A DNA stretch of 64,000 nucleotides from Arthrobacter sp. EpRS71. Its GTDB lineage: Bacteria; Actinomycetota; Actinomycetes; Actinomycetales; Micrococcaceae. The position numbers were made by a program, and so were the translations under genes. Of the stretch, positions 25,234 through 34,263 are shown piece after piece (position 1 is the stretch's first letter; each line of letters starts with the position of its first letter). The notes beneath the pieces were generated by a model, which ran no database searches, had not been told where the DNA came from, and worked only from the letters and a program-made list of their open reading frames with translations. The DNA lies in contig NZ_LNUV01000003.1 in NCBI RefSeq assembly GCF_001512285.1, forward strand, positions 346,017-410,016. The letters run 5' to 3'.

Positions 25234-26619
25234 ATGGCAGCAAAATCCGTCCTTGACCAGGTCATTTCCCTCTCCAAGCGGAGGGGCTTTGTCTTCCAGG
25301 CCGGTGAAATCTATGGTGGCTCCCGTTCGGCGTGGGACTACGGCCCCCTCGGTGCTGAACTGAAGGAAAACATCAAGCGCCAGTGGTGGCAGAGCATGGT
25401 TCGCGGCCGCGAGGACGTTGTAGGCCTGGACTCCTCGGTCATCCTTCCCCGCCAGGTATGGGAAGCATCCGGTCACGTGGACGTCTTCTCCGACCCCCTG
25501 GTTGAGTGCCTTTCCTGCCACAAGCGGTACCGCGCCGACCACCTCGAGGAAGAGTACGAGGAAAAGAAGGGCCGCCCGGCAGAGAACGGCCTCGCGGACA
25601 TTGCCTGCGCCAACTGCGGCACCCGCGGTCAGTGGACCGAGCCCCAGGAATTCTCTGGCTTGCTCAAGACGTTCCTCGGCCCGGTGGCCAGCGATGAAGG
25701 CATGCACTACCTGCGTCCGGAAACTGCCCAGGGCATTTTTGTGAACTTCAACAACGTCCTCACCACCTCCCGGAAGAAGCCGCCGTTCGGCATTGGCCAG
25801 ATCGGCAAGTCGTTCCGTAACGAAATCACGCCGGGCAACTTCATCTTCCGTACCCGCGAGTTCGAGCAGATGGAAATGGAATTCTTCGTCGAGCCCGGCA
25901 CGGACGAAGAGTGGCACCAGTACTGGATGAAGGAACGCATGTCCTGGTACACGGGCCTGGGTATCCGCGAAGACAACCTGCGATTCTTTGAGCACCCGTT
26001 GGAGAAGCTCAGCCACTACTCCAAGGGCACCACGGACATTGAGTACCGTTTTGGTTTCCAGGGCTCCGAGTGGGGCGAGCTTGAGGGCATCGCCAACCGC
26101 ACGGACTTCGACCTCTCCACGCACGCCAAGGCCTCCGGCACGGACCTGAGCTACTTCAACCAGGCCACCAACGAGCGCTACACCCCGTTCGTCATCGAGC
26201 CCGCCGCCGGCCTGACCCGCTCCTTCATGGCCTTCCTGATCGACGCCTACACCGAGGACGAGGCACCCAATGCCAAGGGCGGCGTCGATGTCCGCACCGT
26301 GCTGAAGCTGGATCCGCGTTTGGCTCCGGTCAAGGCCGCCGTCCTGCCGCTGAGCCGTAACGAGGACTTGTCCCCGAAGGCAAAGGCGCTGGGCGCCCAG
26401 CTGCGCAAGAACTGGAACATCGACTTCGACGACGCCGGCGCCATCGGCCGCCGCTACCGTCGCCAGGACGAAATCGGCACCCCGTTCTGCATCACCGTGG
26501 ACTTTGACACTTTGGAAGACCAGGCCGTCACCATTCGTGAGCGCGACACCATGAGCCAGGAACGCGTGTCCCTGGACAAGGTTGAGGGTTACCTGGCAGC
26601 ACACCTGATCGGCGCCTAG
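25234..26619 (+). CDS. glyS: Glycyl-tRNA synthetase (alpha2 type)
   Basis: Class II synthetase charging tRNA-Gly. It has 461 aa from the ATG at 25234, which has GGAG 6 nt upstream; an ATG at 25222 would remove that site. Visible features are [13 protein letters not shown] and SAWDYGPLG at the start, a zinc-finger-like Cys set (CLSCHKRYR and CANCGTRG), [33 protein letters not shown] (motif 2 region) and [10 protein letters not shown] (motif 3 region). The 159-bp upstream gap shows no recognisable T-box. Confidence 0.96.
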   Translation: MAAKSVLDQVISLSKRRGFVFQAGEIYGGSRSAWDYGPLGAELKENIKRQWWQSMVRGREDVVGLDSSVILPRQVWEASGHVDVFSDPLVECLSCHKRYRADHLEEEYEEKKGRPAENGLADIACANCGTRGQWTEPQEFSGLLKTFLGPVASDEGMHYLRPETAQGIFVNFNNVLTTSRKKPPFGIGQIGKSFRNEITPGNFIFRTREFEQMEMEFFVEPGTDEEWHQYWMKERMSWYTGLGIREDNLRFFEHPLEKLSHYSKGTTDIEYRFGFQGSEWGELEGIANRTDFDLSTHAKASGTDLSYFNQATNERYTPFVIEPAAGLTRSFMAFLIDAYTEDEAPNAKGGVDVRTVLKLDPRLAPVKAAVLPLSRNEDLSPKAKALGAQLRKNWNIDFDDAGAIGRRYRRQDEIGTPFCITVDFDTLEDQAVTIRERDTMSQERVSLDKVEGYLAAHLIGA

Positions 26620-26621
26620 CC

Positions 26622-27584
26622 GTGGCTTTGGATTACCGCGAATGGAAGGACGGCGACGACCTCGCCCTCCTGGAAATCTGGGGCGGCCCGGAGACTCTCC
26701 CCGCGGAACAGTTCCGTGCAGCACTGGCGCCTTCGAGCAACCAGCCGTGGCGCCGCTGCATCGTGGCGGAGGACGTGGTGGACGGTGTCCGGATCCCCGT
26801 CGCGGCCGGAGTTGTCCATGAAGCTTCGCTGCACCCGGAACGGCTCTGGGCGTACGTTGAGGTTGCCAAGGACCACCGCCGAGAAGGCGTGGGGGCCACC
26901 CTGCTGACCATGCTGCGCCGGGAAGCCGGGAACTCGCCGTCGGGCGTTTCCAAACTGCGCAGCAAAGTGGAGCCGGACACTGCCGGTGCGGCATTTGCTG
27001 CAGCAGCCGGACTTGCCCCCATCCAGCGTTCGCAGCTGGTGGTAGTAAAGCCGGAGCCTTTGTCTTTGCCGCGCTTCGGCGACGGTTCCGAGGAAGCCGC
27101 TGCAGAGCGCGTGGAGGATCTGGCCACTGGTTCGGTGGAGCTGAGCGATGTGGTGGGCAAGTACTACTCACACGTCCACCACTGGGACAGCCCGGGGGAA
27201 CTCAGCATTGCCACAGTGCAGCGTTTGTTCCTGCACGACCTCACAGGAGCCCATGGCGCGATTGTCCTGCGTGCGCCTAAAGCCAGTGCCTTCGGCCAGG
27301 GAGTTCCTGCCAGCCGCAAGGGCAAGATCCAGGCCTTCGCCATCAGCTATGCGCAAGGCGATTCCGACGAACCTTCGGACGTCTTCCTCGGACACGACCC
27401 CCTGCTGCCTGCTGAGGAAGCAGCGGCCGCGGTCCGGGACCTGCTGGCACTCATTGCCTACCAACACCCGGTGTTGTTGGAGGTCGATGAGTCCATGACG
27501 GCGCTTCGCACGGTTCTTGATCCGCTGGTGGAATCCGGGAAGGCCCATGTTCGCGGCGCGGATACGTTGATTGTGAGCGACTGA
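26622..27584 (+). CDS. GNAT-family N-acetyltransferase
   Basis: The protein has 320 aa with a GTG start at 26622, 2 bp after the glyS stop, so it is probably co-transcribed. The acetyl-CoA-binding core is YVEVAKDHRREGVGATLLTML (about residues 77-97). The second half (FGQGVPASRKGKI, LLALIAYQHPVLLEVDES) resembles a degenerate second GNAT domain. Substrate unknown. Confidence 0.75.
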   Translation: MALDYREWKDGDDLALLEIWGGPETLPAEQFRAALAPSSNQPWRRCIVAEDVVDGVRIPVAAGVVHEASLHPERLWAYVEVAKDHRREGVGATLLTMLRREAGNSPSGVSKLRSKVEPDTAGAAFAAAAGLAPIQRSQLVVVKPEPLSLPRFGDGSEEAAAERVEDLATGSVELSDVVGKYYSHVHHWDSPGELSIATVQRLFLHDLTGAHGAIVLRAPKASAFGQGVPASRKGKIQAFAISYAQGDSDEPSDVFLGHDPLLPAEEAAAAVRDLLALIAYQHPVLLEVDESMTALRTVLDPLVESGKAHVRGADTLIVSD

Positions 27585-27619
27585 GCACTGTTTCTCCGCG
27601 GCTCTCTTTCTGCACGTTG

Positions 27620-27687
27620 GAATCCCACGTTGTCCCGAACCACCGGGCAGCGTGGGATTCTGCGTTAAGAAGCGTGGGATCCTGCGT
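27620..27687. repeat. Intergenic inverted and direct repeats (CGTGGGAT)
   Basis: GAATCCCACG (27620-27629) is inverted as CGTGGGATTC (27651-27660), and GCGTGGGATYCTGCGT occurs twice (27650-27665, 27672-27687). It lies after the GNAT gene stop and before the uORF promoter. It probably forms a terminator-like hairpin. A third degenerate half-site was not found. Confidence 0.75.
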
Positions 27688-27722
27688 CAGCGGACTTTGT
27701 CCCCGGTGAGCACGGTCCCGCG

Positions 27723-27728
27723 TAGGGT
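27723..27728 (+). promoter_or_regulatory. -10 element (TAGGGT) for a leaderless transcript
   Basis: TAGGGT ends 7 nt before the A of the ATG at 27736, the spacing expected when transcription starts at the start codon. TTGTCC at 27697-27702 is a possible but long-spaced -35. Confidence 0.5.
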
Positions 27729-27735
27729 TAAGGAC

Positions 27736-27753
27736 ATGAGGTTTTGCTGCTGA
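27736..27753 (+). CDS. Five-codon leaderless uORF MRFCC overlapping the YibE/F start
   Basis: ATG AGG TTT TGC TGC TGA encodes Met-Arg-Phe-Cys-Cys. Its stop overlaps the ATG of the next gene as TGATG, and a -10 element lies 7 nt upstream. Mycobacteria are known to use leaderless poly-Cys uORFs as cysteine-responsive translational attenuators; this has the same architecture. Whether it is translated, and whether it senses cysteine, is inferred. It is too short to be called by length alone. Confidence 0.5.
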   Translation: MRFCC

Positions 27754-29258
27754 TGGGTCACGGTCACTCCCACGGACATTCTGAAAATTCGGAACCAACC
27801 ACGCAGGCTCTCGCTTCGAGGAAGCGGGCCAACTGGATTCTCGCGGCCATTCTGGTCCCGGTGGGCGTCTTGACGCTCATAGCCATGATGGTCCTGTGGC
27901 CCTCCGGCAGCCGGGAGGGGATCACATTTTCCAGCCCGTACCAGGCCGCCCCCGGTGTGACGTTTGATACCGGGCGGATCCAGAGCGTGGTGGTGGAAAG
28001 CTGTACGCAGACCGGCCAAAGCGGCACCGGCCAAAGCACTACCGGCCAAGGCGATACAGGTCAGACGGATCCCAGCCAGAATAACCAGTCCGGCGGGTCC
28101 CAGTGCACGTTCGCCTTTACGGAGCCGGACAAGGGCGGGGACGTGGTCAAGGTGGTCATCAACCCCGACGTCGCCATGTCCCATGGTGTGGACGCGGGGG
28201 ACTCCATCCGGTACCTCAACTTGTCCGCCGTCCAAGGTGCCAACGCCGGCAGCGGCGCTCCCGCTTACGTTTTTGTGGACTTCGTCCGCAGCATCCCCAT
28301 AGCCTTGCTTGCTGTCCTGTACGCAGCAGTTGTCATCGCGGTGGCGCGGTGGCGTGGCTTCCGGGCGCTTCTTGGCCTTGTGGGTGCGTACTTCGTCCTG
28401 GTCAGCTTCATTTTGCCGGGTTTGGTGGAAGGCAAGCCGCCGCTGCTGCTGGCTTTGGTGGGCTCCACGGTGATCATGATTGGGGTCCTGTATTTCGCCC
28501 ATGGATTCTCTGCGCGGACGTCAACGGCTTTGCTGGGCACTATTTTTGGGCTCAGCATTACCGCGCTCTTGGCGGCGTGGGCCACGGATGCCGCCAACCT
28601 GGCTGGGGTGGGAAATCACGACGCTTCGACGTTGGTGAACATGTCACCGCAGATCTCCATTTCCGGGATCATCCTCTGCGGCCTGATTATTTCCGGACTG
28701 GGCGTGCTCAACGACGTCACCATTACCCAGTCCTCGGCAGTGTGGGAGCTTTACGAGCTGGCACCCAATACCAGTGCCCGCAAGCTGTTCTCCTCGGCCA
28801 TGCGGATCGGCCGGGACCACATCGCCTCCACTGTGTACACCATCGCCTTCGCGTATGCGGGCGCAGCGCTTCCGATCCTCATCATCGTGATGCTGTACGA
28901 CCGGCCGCTCGCTGAGGCTCTGACCAGTGCCGAGCTGTCCGAAGAAGTCATCCGTACCTTGGTGGGGTCCATCGGTCTGGTCCTCGCGATTCCGGTGACC
29001 ACCCTCATCGCTGTTCTCGTGGTGAAGGCCACGGGCATGAAGCGCCTCGCCGCGGCAGGCGGGGGCACCGTTTCTGCTGACGAGATTAAGGACACCGGTT
29101 CGCTGGCAGCAGCTGCCGCCGTCGTAAGTTCCGGCCCGCAGGAAGAGCACGACGCCGGTGCCCGCCTTGACGCTCCCGGCGAGCCTGCACGCCCGGGAAG
29201 CCGGCGGGCCCAGCGAGAAGCGGAGCGCCGCGGCGGCAGCACCGACGAGGCCATCTGA
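27753..29258 (+). CDS. YibE/F-family membrane protein
   Basis: The protein has 501 aa from the ATG at 27753, which overlaps a short uORF stop and has no strong ribosome site of its own. The N-terminus MGHGHSHGHSEN is His-rich. After one helix comes an extracytoplasmic segment containing a GTGQSTTGQGDTGQ-type repeat, then about seven helices with the YibE/F core (VGAYFVLVSFILPGLV, GVLNDVTITQSSAVWEL, RIGRDHIASTVYTIAFAYAG). The cytoplasmic tail is Ala/Arg/Glu-rich. The family's role is poorly known; export has been suggested. No known partner lies adjacent. Confidence 0.85.
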   Translation: MGHGHSHGHSENSEPTTQALASRKRANWILAAILVPVGVLTLIAMMVLWPSGSREGITFSSPYQAAPGVTFDTGRIQSVVVESCTQTGQSGTGQSTTGQGDTGQTDPSQNNQSGGSQCTFAFTEPDKGGDVVKVVINPDVAMSHGVDAGDSIRYLNLSAVQGANAGSGAPAYVFVDFVRSIPIALLAVLYAAVVIAVARWRGFRALLGLVGAYFVLVSFILPGLVEGKPPLLLALVGSTVIMIGVLYFAHGFSARTSTALLGTIFGLSITALLAAWATDAANLAGVGNHDASTLVNMSPQISISGIILCGLIISGLGVLNDVTITQSSAVWELYELAPNTSARKLFSSAMRIGRDHIASTVYTIAFAYAGAALPILIIVMLYDRPLAEALTSAELSEEVIRTLVGSIGLVLAIPVTTLIAVLVVKATGMKRLAAAGGGTVSADEIKDTGSLAAAAAVVSSGPQEEHDAGARLDAPGEPARPGSRRAQREAERRGGSTDEAI

Positions 29259-29370
29259 CGCCGGTTCCGGCTCGTGCTTGCAGGACCTGCCCGAGTACGG
29301 TGTGCGGGGCGAACGACAGCGGGTTTCGTCTTGCAGCCCCCGATTTGCCCACATTTGCAACAATGGATGG

Positions 29371-30552
29371 GTGACTGTAGTAGCAACGCCCCCCGCACCA
29401 AAGCTCGAGCTCCCGCCGTTGAAGCTCGGCGGGATCACCGTGGATACCCCCGTGATCCTTGCCCCCATGGCGGGCATCACCAACTCTGCCTTCCGCAGGC
29501 TCTGCCGTGAATACGGCGGCGGCATGTACGTGGCGGAGATGGTGACGTCCCGTGCCTTGGTGGAACGGACACCGGAATCGTTGCGCATCATCTCGCACGA
29601 TGAGGACGAGAAAGTCCGTTCCGTGCAGCTCTACGGCGTGGATCCGGTGACCGTGGGTGCCGCGGTTCGCATGCTCGTTGACGAGGACCGAGCCGATCAC
29701 ATCGACCTTAACTTCGGCTGCCCCGTGCCCAAGGTCACCCGGCGCGGTGGCGGTTCAGCGCTCCCGTGGAAGATCGACCTCTTCACCTCCATCGTCAACA
29801 CAGCGGTCAAGGAAGCCTCCAAGGGCGGCATTCCGCTGACCATCAAGATGCGTAAAGGCATTGATGAGGACCACCTGACGTACCTCGACGCCGGCCGCAT
29901 CGCCCGCGACGCAGGAGTGGCCGCCGTCGCCCTTCACGGCCGGACTGCCGCGCAGTTCTATTCCGGCCAGGCCGACTGGTCCGCCATTGCGCGCCTCCGC
30001 GAGGCTCTGCCGGACATCCCGGTGCTGGGCAATGGCGATATTTGGTCCGCGGAAGACGCAGTCCGCATGGTGCGCGAAACAGGCGTGGACGGCGTCGTGG
30101 TGGGCCGCGGATGCCAAGGCCGGCCCTGGCTCTTCGGCGACCTCCAGGCAGCCTTCGAAGGCAGCGACCAGCGGCACCGCCCCGGACTCCGTGAAGTGGC
30201 TGAGGGCGTCTACCGACACGCCGAGCTGATGGTGGAGACCTTCGGCAACGACGAATACAAGGCGCTGCGCGAAATCCGCAAGCACATGGCCTGGTATTTC
30301 AAGGGCTACGTGGTGGGGGGAGAACTCCGCGCCAAGCTGGCCACCGTGCCCACCCTCGAGGTGCTGCGCGAATACCTTGATGAGCTGGACATGGACTCGC
30401 CGTACCCGGGCGTGGATTCCGAGGGCCCCCGCGGCCGTGCGGGCTCGCCCAAGAAGCCGGCCTTGCCCAAAGACTGGCTGGTGAGCCGTCAGCTGAACGC
30501 TGAACAAAGCGCGGATATCTCGGCTGCGGAGCTGGACGTTTCGGGCGGCTAG
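29371..30552 (+). CDS. dus: tRNA-dihydrouridine synthase (Dus family)
   Basis: FMN enzyme that reduces uridine to dihydrouridine in tRNA D-loops. It has 393 aa from the GTG at 29371; longer in-frame starts overlap the YibE/F tail. Motifs are VILAPMAGITNSAFRRLCRE, YVAEMVTSRAL, DLNFGCPVPKVTRRGGGSAL with the catalytic Cys, TIKMRKG, ALHGRTAAQFYSG, GNGDIWSAED and GVVVGRGCQGRPWLF. It most resembles the DusB subgroup. It lies upstream of dgt. Confidence 0.93.
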   Translation: MTVVATPPAPKLELPPLKLGGITVDTPVILAPMAGITNSAFRRLCREYGGGMYVAEMVTSRALVERTPESLRIISHDEDEKVRSVQLYGVDPVTVGAAVRMLVDEDRADHIDLNFGCPVPKVTRRGGGSALPWKIDLFTSIVNTAVKEASKGGIPLTIKMRKGIDEDHLTYLDAGRIARDAGVAAVALHGRTAAQFYSGQADWSAIARLREALPDIPVLGNGDIWSAEDAVRMVRETGVDGVVVGRGCQGRPWLFGDLQAAFEGSDQRHRPGLREVAEGVYRHAELMVETFGNDEYKALREIRKHMAWYFKGYVVGGELRAKLATVPTLEVLREYLDELDMDSPYPGVDSEGPRGRAGSPKKPALPKDWLVSRQLNAEQSADISAAELDVSGG

Positions 30553-30616
30553 CCTCACACGTGTAAGACTGACTCTAGAAGCTCCACACCCCGGCGCTTG
30601 AAGGAGGCAGATACCC

Positions 30617-31933
30617 ATGGGAACCGAAGCGATACTTGGCCACGACGGGACGGCCCACGATTTTGTGCTGGCCATCCCCGGTTACGCCGAGGCAGATTCC
30701 GCGCGGTGGGTTGAAGAGCCGCGCAAGAGCAACTATCGCTCCGATTTTGAACGGGACCGCGCCAGGGTCCTGCACTCTTCGGCCCTGCGCAGGCTCGGCG
30801 CAAAAACACAGGTAGTTGCCCCGGACACTGATGACTTTGTCCGGACCAGGCTGACCCACAGCCTGGAAGTGGCCCAGGTGGGCCGTGAACTGGGTCGTTC
30901 CCTTGGCTGCGATCCGGATGTGGTGGACACCGCATGCCTGAGCCACGACCTCGGCCACCCGCCCTTCGGCCACAACGGCGAGTCCGCGCTGAATGAAGTA
31001 GCGCACACCATCGGCGGCTTCGAAGGAAACGCCCAGACCCTGCGGCTGCTGACCAGGCTCGAACCCAAAGTGCTCGCCAAGGACGGCAGGCCGGCAGGAC
31101 TGAACCTGACCCGCGCCAGCCTGGACGCCGCGTCCAAGTACCCGTGGTCCGCCGTCGACGCCCCCGTGATCCACGGCCACCGCACCAGCAAATTCGGTGC
31201 GTACGAGGACGATCTTCCCGTGTTTGAGTGGCTGCGTGAGGGTGCGCCGGGCAACCGGTCCTGCATCGAAGCGCAGGTCATGGACCTGGCAGATGATATT
31301 TCCTACTCGGTCCACGACGTGGAGGATGCGATCGTCGCCGGCCATTTCCAGTTGAAGTGGATGGAAAACCCGGACCATCGGGCGCGCGTTGTGGGTTACA
31401 CCAAGCAGTGGTACCTGCCGCACAACGATCCCGCTGATATTGATGCCGCCCTGGCCCGGCTGGAGGCCACCAAGGTGTGGGTCCGCGAAGCAGACGGCAG
31501 CCGGAAATCCATGGCCGCCCTGAAAGACATGACCAGCCAGCTGATCGGCCGGTTCTGCCAGAGTGCCATGGAAACCACCCGCGCTCACTTCGGCCCGGCC
31601 AACCTCACCCGATACGACGCCGAACTCATGGTTCCCGAGGAAACTGTCACCGAGATCGCCGTCCTTAAGGGCCTGGCCACCACGTTTGTGATCTCCACAG
31701 ACCACCGCCAGCCGGTGTACGAGCGTCAACGCGAGGTGCTGCATGCCTTGGTAGGTGTTTTGAACGCCACCGGTGACCGTCACCTGGAGCCGATGTTCGC
31801 CGCGGACTGGCGCGACGCCGTCGACGACGGAGCGCGGCTGCGGGTAGTGATCGACCAAGTTGCCTCGCTCACGGACGTCTCCGCTCTGGCAATGTACGAG
31901 CGGCTTGTGGGCAGCCTTCCCTCGCTCTGGTAA
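30617..31933 (+). CDS. dgt: Deoxyguanosinetriphosphate triphosphohydrolase-like HD protein
   Basis: The protein has 438 aa. The HD-domain metal motif is split as RTRLTHSLEVAQVGRELGR and CLSHDLGHPPFGHNGESAL, with the distal Asp in DLADDISYSVHDVEDA. Dgt-type enzymes hydrolyse dNTPs to deoxynucleosides and triphosphate. The preceding dus and following dnaG match a common actinobacterial order. GGAGG about 8 nt before the ATG supports the start. Its final codons and stop sit in a 13-bp tandem duplication. Confidence 0.92.
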   Translation: MGTEAILGHDGTAHDFVLAIPGYAEADSARWVEEPRKSNYRSDFERDRARVLHSSALRRLGAKTQVVAPDTDDFVRTRLTHSLEVAQVGRELGRSLGCDPDVVDTACLSHDLGHPPFGHNGESALNEVAHTIGGFEGNAQTLRLLTRLEPKVLAKDGRPAGLNLTRASLDAASKYPWSAVDAPVIHGHRTSKFGAYEDDLPVFEWLREGAPGNRSCIEAQVMDLADDISYSVHDVEDAIVAGHFQLKWMENPDHRARVVGYTKQWYLPHNDPADIDAALARLEATKVWVREADGSRKSMAALKDMTSQLIGRFCQSAMETTRAHFGPANLTRYDAELMVPEETVTEIAVLKGLATTFVISTDHRQPVYERQREVLHALVGVLNATGDRHLEPMFAADWRDAVDDGARLRVVIDQVASLTDVSALAMYERLVGSLPSLW

Positions 31934-31950
31934 ACCCCTCTGGTAAACCT
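31925..31950 (+). repeat. 13-bp tandem duplication spanning the dgt stop codon
   Basis: CTCTGGTAAACCC (31925-31937) is followed by CTCTGGTAAACCT (31938-31950). The first copy holds the last codons (Leu-Trp) and the TAA of dgt, so the duplication repeats a gene end, as at tdh. Confidence 0.88.
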
Positions 31951-32005
31951 TTCCTGCGTTCCGTTAACGGCGGGGACTGGTGGGGCAAGCGACTAGGATG
32001 GTCAC

Positions 32006-33889
32006 GTGGCTGGCCTGATCAAACGTGAAGATATCGACGAAGTACGCCAGCGCACGGATATCAAAGAAGTCGTTGACGGTTACGTCACCCTCAAGGGCGC
32101 CGGGCTGGGCAGTTTCAAGGGCCTGTGCCCCTTCCACGACGAACGCTCACCCTCCTTCACTGTCCGCCCGCAAGTGGGCAGATACCACTGCTTCGGTTGC
32201 GGCGAAGACGGGGACGCCATCTCCTTCGTCCAGAAGATGGACCATAGCTCGTTCCACGAGGCCGTTGAGAAGCTGGCCGCCAGAATCGGCTACGAGCTGC
32301 GCTACGAGGACGGTGGAACCGGTCCCAGCCGTGAGGAAGTGGGCAAGCGCCAGCGCCTGTTGGACGCCCACAAGATCGCCGATGAGTTTTTCCGCGCGCA
32401 GCTGCTGACCCCCGGAGCAGCCGAAGGGCGCAACTTCCTCGATGGCCGGGGATTCGACCGTTCCGCCGCCGAACATTTTGGCGTGGGCTACGCGCCCCAG
32501 GGATGGGACGGATTGCTGAAGCACCTCCGCGGACGTGGATTCACGGACGCTGAGTTGAAACTCACAGGGATGTTTTCGGAAGGAAACCGGGGAATTTACG
32601 ATCGCTTCCGGGGAAGGCTGATCTGGCCCATCCGGGACATCGCGGGAGACACCATAGGCTTCGGCGCGCGGAAGCTCTACGAGGACGACCAAGGCCCCAA
32701 ATACCTGAACACCCCTGAAACCACGTTGTACAAGAAATCCCAGGTTCTCTACGGGATCGACATCGCCAAGCGGAACATCGCCAAGGAGCGGCAATTGGTA
32801 GTGGTGGAGGGGTATACGGACGTCATGGCCTGCCACCTCGCCGGGGTCACGACGGCGGTGGCCACCTGCGGTACTGCCTTCGGTACCGAGCACATCAAGG
32901 TAGCGCGGCGGCTGCTCTCGGACGACGGCAGCGGGGGAGAGGTCATCTTTACCTTCGACGGCGACGCCGCCGGCCAGAAGGCTGCCCTGAGGGCTTTCGA
33001 AGAAGACCAACGCTTCACCGCCCAGACGTACGTCGCCGTGGAACCTTCCGGCGCAGACCCCTGTGATCTTCGCCAACTCAAGGGTGACGCCGCGGTGCGC
33101 GAACTCATCAGCACCCGAAAGCCCCTGTTCGAGTTTGCCATCCGGGCCACTCTTCGGCGGCACAACCTGGATACCGTGGAAGGCCGTGTGGCTGCCCTTC
33201 GGGAAGCCGCCCCCGTGGTGGCGCAGATCCGGGACTCCGCCACGAGGCCCGGATACACGCGCAACCTGGCCGGTTGGCTGGGCATGCCCATCGAAGAAGT
33301 CAGCGGTTACGTGGGGGCAGCAGCCAAGCGGGCCGCAACCGGTGGCGGCGCCGCCAGCCCCGCAGGCCCGGCGGCCACCACACCAGCACCGGCGTCGAGC
33401 GGTCCCGTCTTCCAGCGGCCCGATCCCAGGGACCCCATAGCCGGCATGGAACGCCAAGCGCTGGAAGTGGTCCTCCAGGAGCCGGGTGTGCTGGGCGGGG
33501 GAGCCTGGGAGCGCTTCGAGGCCTCGCAATTCACCACTCCTGCCTACGCGGCCGTCCACACCGCCGTGCGGGCTGCCGGCCTGGCCCACTCGGATGACCC
33601 TGTGGCGTGGGTGGAGCAGGTCCGCCAGGAAGTCCCCGAGCCCCTGCGCGCGTTGGTCTCCGAATTGGCGGTGACGCCCCTGCCGGCGAGCACGGCCGAA
33701 GCCATGCAGCGGTACTGCCGTGACATCCTGGCCCGCCTCTTCGAATTGCAGATCACCAGGATCAAGGCCGACAAGATGGGGCAGCTGCAGCGCTTGGACG
33801 CGGGGGCAAATCCGGAGGAGTTTCAGCGGCTGAACCGTGAGCTGATGCAACTCGAAATGGAGCGCAGGGCGCTCCGCTCGGATGGCTGA
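32006..33889 (+). CDS. dnaG: DNA primase
   Basis: Makes RNA primers at the replication fork. It has 627 aa with the N-terminal CHC2 zinc ribbon (Cys41, His44, Cys62, Cys65 in CPFHDERSPSF and YHCFGCGEDGD), the catalytic core with GIDIAKRNIAK and Toprim motif VVVEGYTDVMA, FTFDGDAAGQKAAL with metal-binding Asp residues, and a C-terminal helicase-interaction region after a Pro/Ala linker. The GTG start at 32006 lies 6 nt after a TAGGAT -10-like hexamer (31994-31999), suggesting a leaderless mRNA. Confidence 0.96.
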   Translation: MAGLIKREDIDEVRQRTDIKEVVDGYVTLKGAGLGSFKGLCPFHDERSPSFTVRPQVGRYHCFGCGEDGDAISFVQKMDHSSFHEAVEKLAARIGYELRYEDGGTGPSREEVGKRQRLLDAHKIADEFFRAQLLTPGAAEGRNFLDGRGFDRSAAEHFGVGYAPQGWDGLLKHLRGRGFTDAELKLTGMFSEGNRGIYDRFRGRLIWPIRDIAGDTIGFGARKLYEDDQGPKYLNTPETTLYKKSQVLYGIDIAKRNIAKERQLVVVEGYTDVMACHLAGVTTAVATCGTAFGTEHIKVARRLLSDDGSGGEVIFTFDGDAAGQKAALRAFEEDQRFTAQTYVAVEPSGADPCDLRQLKGDAAVRELISTRKPLFEFAIRATLRRHNLDTVEGRVAALREAAPVVAQIRDSATRPGYTRNLAGWLGMPIEEVSGYVGAAAKRAATGGGAASPAGPAATTPAPASSGPVFQRPDPRDPIAGMERQALEVVLQEPGVLGGGAWERFEASQFTTPAYAAVHTAVRAAGLAHSDDPVAWVEQVRQEVPEPLRALVSELAVTPLPASTAEAMQRYCRDILARLFELQITRIKADKMGQLQRLDAGANPEEFQRLNRELMQLEMERRALRSDG

Positions 33890-33942
33890 AAGTGCCGATT
33901 TCACTTTCCGGCGGGCCCCTGTTAAGCTAGTAACCGCTTCAT

Positions 33943-34015
33943 TCCTCCGTAGCTCAATTGGCAGAGCATTCGACTGTTAATCGAAGGGTTACTGGTTCAA
34001 GTCCAGTCGGAGGAG
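33943..34015 (+). tRNA. tRNA-Asn (GTT), copy 1
   Basis: A 73-nt cloverleaf: acceptor TCCTCCG pairs with CGGAGGA, anticodon loop CTGTTAA (anticodon GTT), T-arm CTGGTTCAAGTCCAG, discriminator G. The CCA end is not encoded. Identical to the second copy 188 bp downstream. Confidence 0.97.
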
Positions 34016-34020
34016 CGCGC

Positions 34021-34060
34021 AATACCCCCGTTTCGTTCACTCGGAACGGGGGTATTTTTA
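34021..34060 (+). terminator. Rho-independent terminator after tRNA-Asn copy 1
   Basis: AATACCCCCGTTTC pairs with GGAACGGGGGTATT around a short loop, followed by TTTTT. A second palindrome (ATACCCCGAGGGGTAT, 34060-34075) follows immediately. Confidence 0.9.
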
Positions 34061-34130
34061 TACCCCGAGGGGTATGCGGTGCCGATTTCGCATTCCGGTT
34101 GAACCTTTGCTAAAGTCATAACCGCTTCAT

Positions 34131-34203
34131 TCCTCCGTAGCTCAATTGGCAGAGCATTCGACTGTTAATCGAAGGGTTACTGGTTCAAGTCCAGTCGGAG
34201 GAG
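34131..34203 (+). tRNA. tRNA-Asn (GTT), copy 2
   Basis: All 73 bases match the first copy. The upstream region also matches in blocks (GTGCCGATTTC, then AACCGCTTCAT just before the gene), so the duplicated unit includes a promoter-like segment. Confidence 0.97.
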
Positions 34204-34210
34204 CATCAGG

Positions 34211-34252
34211 ACCCCGTACCGGTTTTAGAGCTGGTACGGGGTTCGTTTTTTT
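34211..34252 (+). terminator. Rho-independent terminator after tRNA-Asn copy 2
   Basis: ACCCCGTACC pairs with GGTACGGGGT around GGTTTTAGAGCT-type loop bases, followed by TTCG and a run of seven T. Unlike the first terminator in sequence. Confidence 0.9.
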
Positions 34253-34263
34253 CCTGGACTTTC

